This document shows, in pieces, positions 20,276 to 20,303 of a stretch of DNA of 20,303 nucleotides. The position numbers and the translations under genes are program-made. This DNA comes from Acidaminococcus fermentans (GTDB lineage: Bacteria > Bacillota_C > Negativicutes > Acidaminococcales > Acidaminococcaceae), in the NCBI GenBank assembly GCA_004555735.1, contig SFHH01000015.1:1-20303 (forward strand). Reading direction: 5' to 3'. The first letter of the stretch is position 1, and every line of letters starts with the position of its first letter. The notes beneath the pieces were generated by a model. That model was not told the origin of the DNA, searched no databases, and saw nothing but the letters and a program-made list of their open reading frames with translations.

Positions 20276-20303
20276 CTGTGATTCGTTCCTGTACTGCCTT
20301 AGT

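Overview
The window looks like chromosomal DNA of an anaerobic Negativicutes bacterium, most likely an Acidaminococcus-type amino-acid fermenter. This is inferred from the combination of a Firmicutes-order ribosomal operon, a GltS sodium/glutamate symporter, the [FeFe]-hydrogenase maturase HydG, AzlCD, a DUF1015-serC pair and moderately GC-rich codon use. No database search was possible, so the genus is a guess and the class only likely. The first ~213 bases do not belong with the rest. They carry the 3' end of addB and the 5' end of addA on the minus strand from a GC-richer genome, joined inside rpsE at about 214-222. This is best read as an assembly or amplification chimera.

Layout: (1) 214-6187 is the distal S10/spc/alpha ribosomal operon: rpsE (partial)-rpmD-rplO-secY-adk-infA-rpmJ-rpsM-rpsK-rpsD-rpoA-rplQ, closed by a double hairpin. 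The usual map gene between adk and infA is absent. (2) 6280-9588 holds single-gene units: a secreted unknown protein, a lipoprotein, a beta-hydroxyacid dehydrogenase and RidA. Each has a recognisable promoter, often embedded in or abutting the preceding terminator. (3) 9720-12153 is a divergent module: an IclR regulator (minus) facing a ureohydrolase-family gene coupled to a FolT-like ECF S component. The ureohydrolase lacks two histidines normally found at the active site, and a direct repeat in the shared promoter region is a candidate operator. (4) azlD-azlC (minus) are divergent from DUF1015-serC-gltS (plus). (5) lemA and a TPM-domain membrane protein converge on hydG (minus), whose start is preceded by a terminator-like hairpin too close to the gene to leave room for a promoter.

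The most unusual feature lies between the genes. Most transcription units end in G-run hairpins with one of two cores (TGTTGCA/TGCAACA or GTGAA/TTCAC). In four places two hairpins are paired and separated by a short spacer. Two of these spacers contain four-copy 7-bp tandem repeats in exact register (GTCTCNN at 6230-6257, GACNNNN at 12208-12235; the words are reverse-complement relatives). The other two contain CAGTGAC-type words, also spaced by 7 bp, that fold into hairpins. This looks like a dispersed intergenic element family that doubles as bidirectional terminators.

No rRNA, tRNA, CRISPR array or insertion sequence was seen. No gene-free stretch exceeds about 205 bases.
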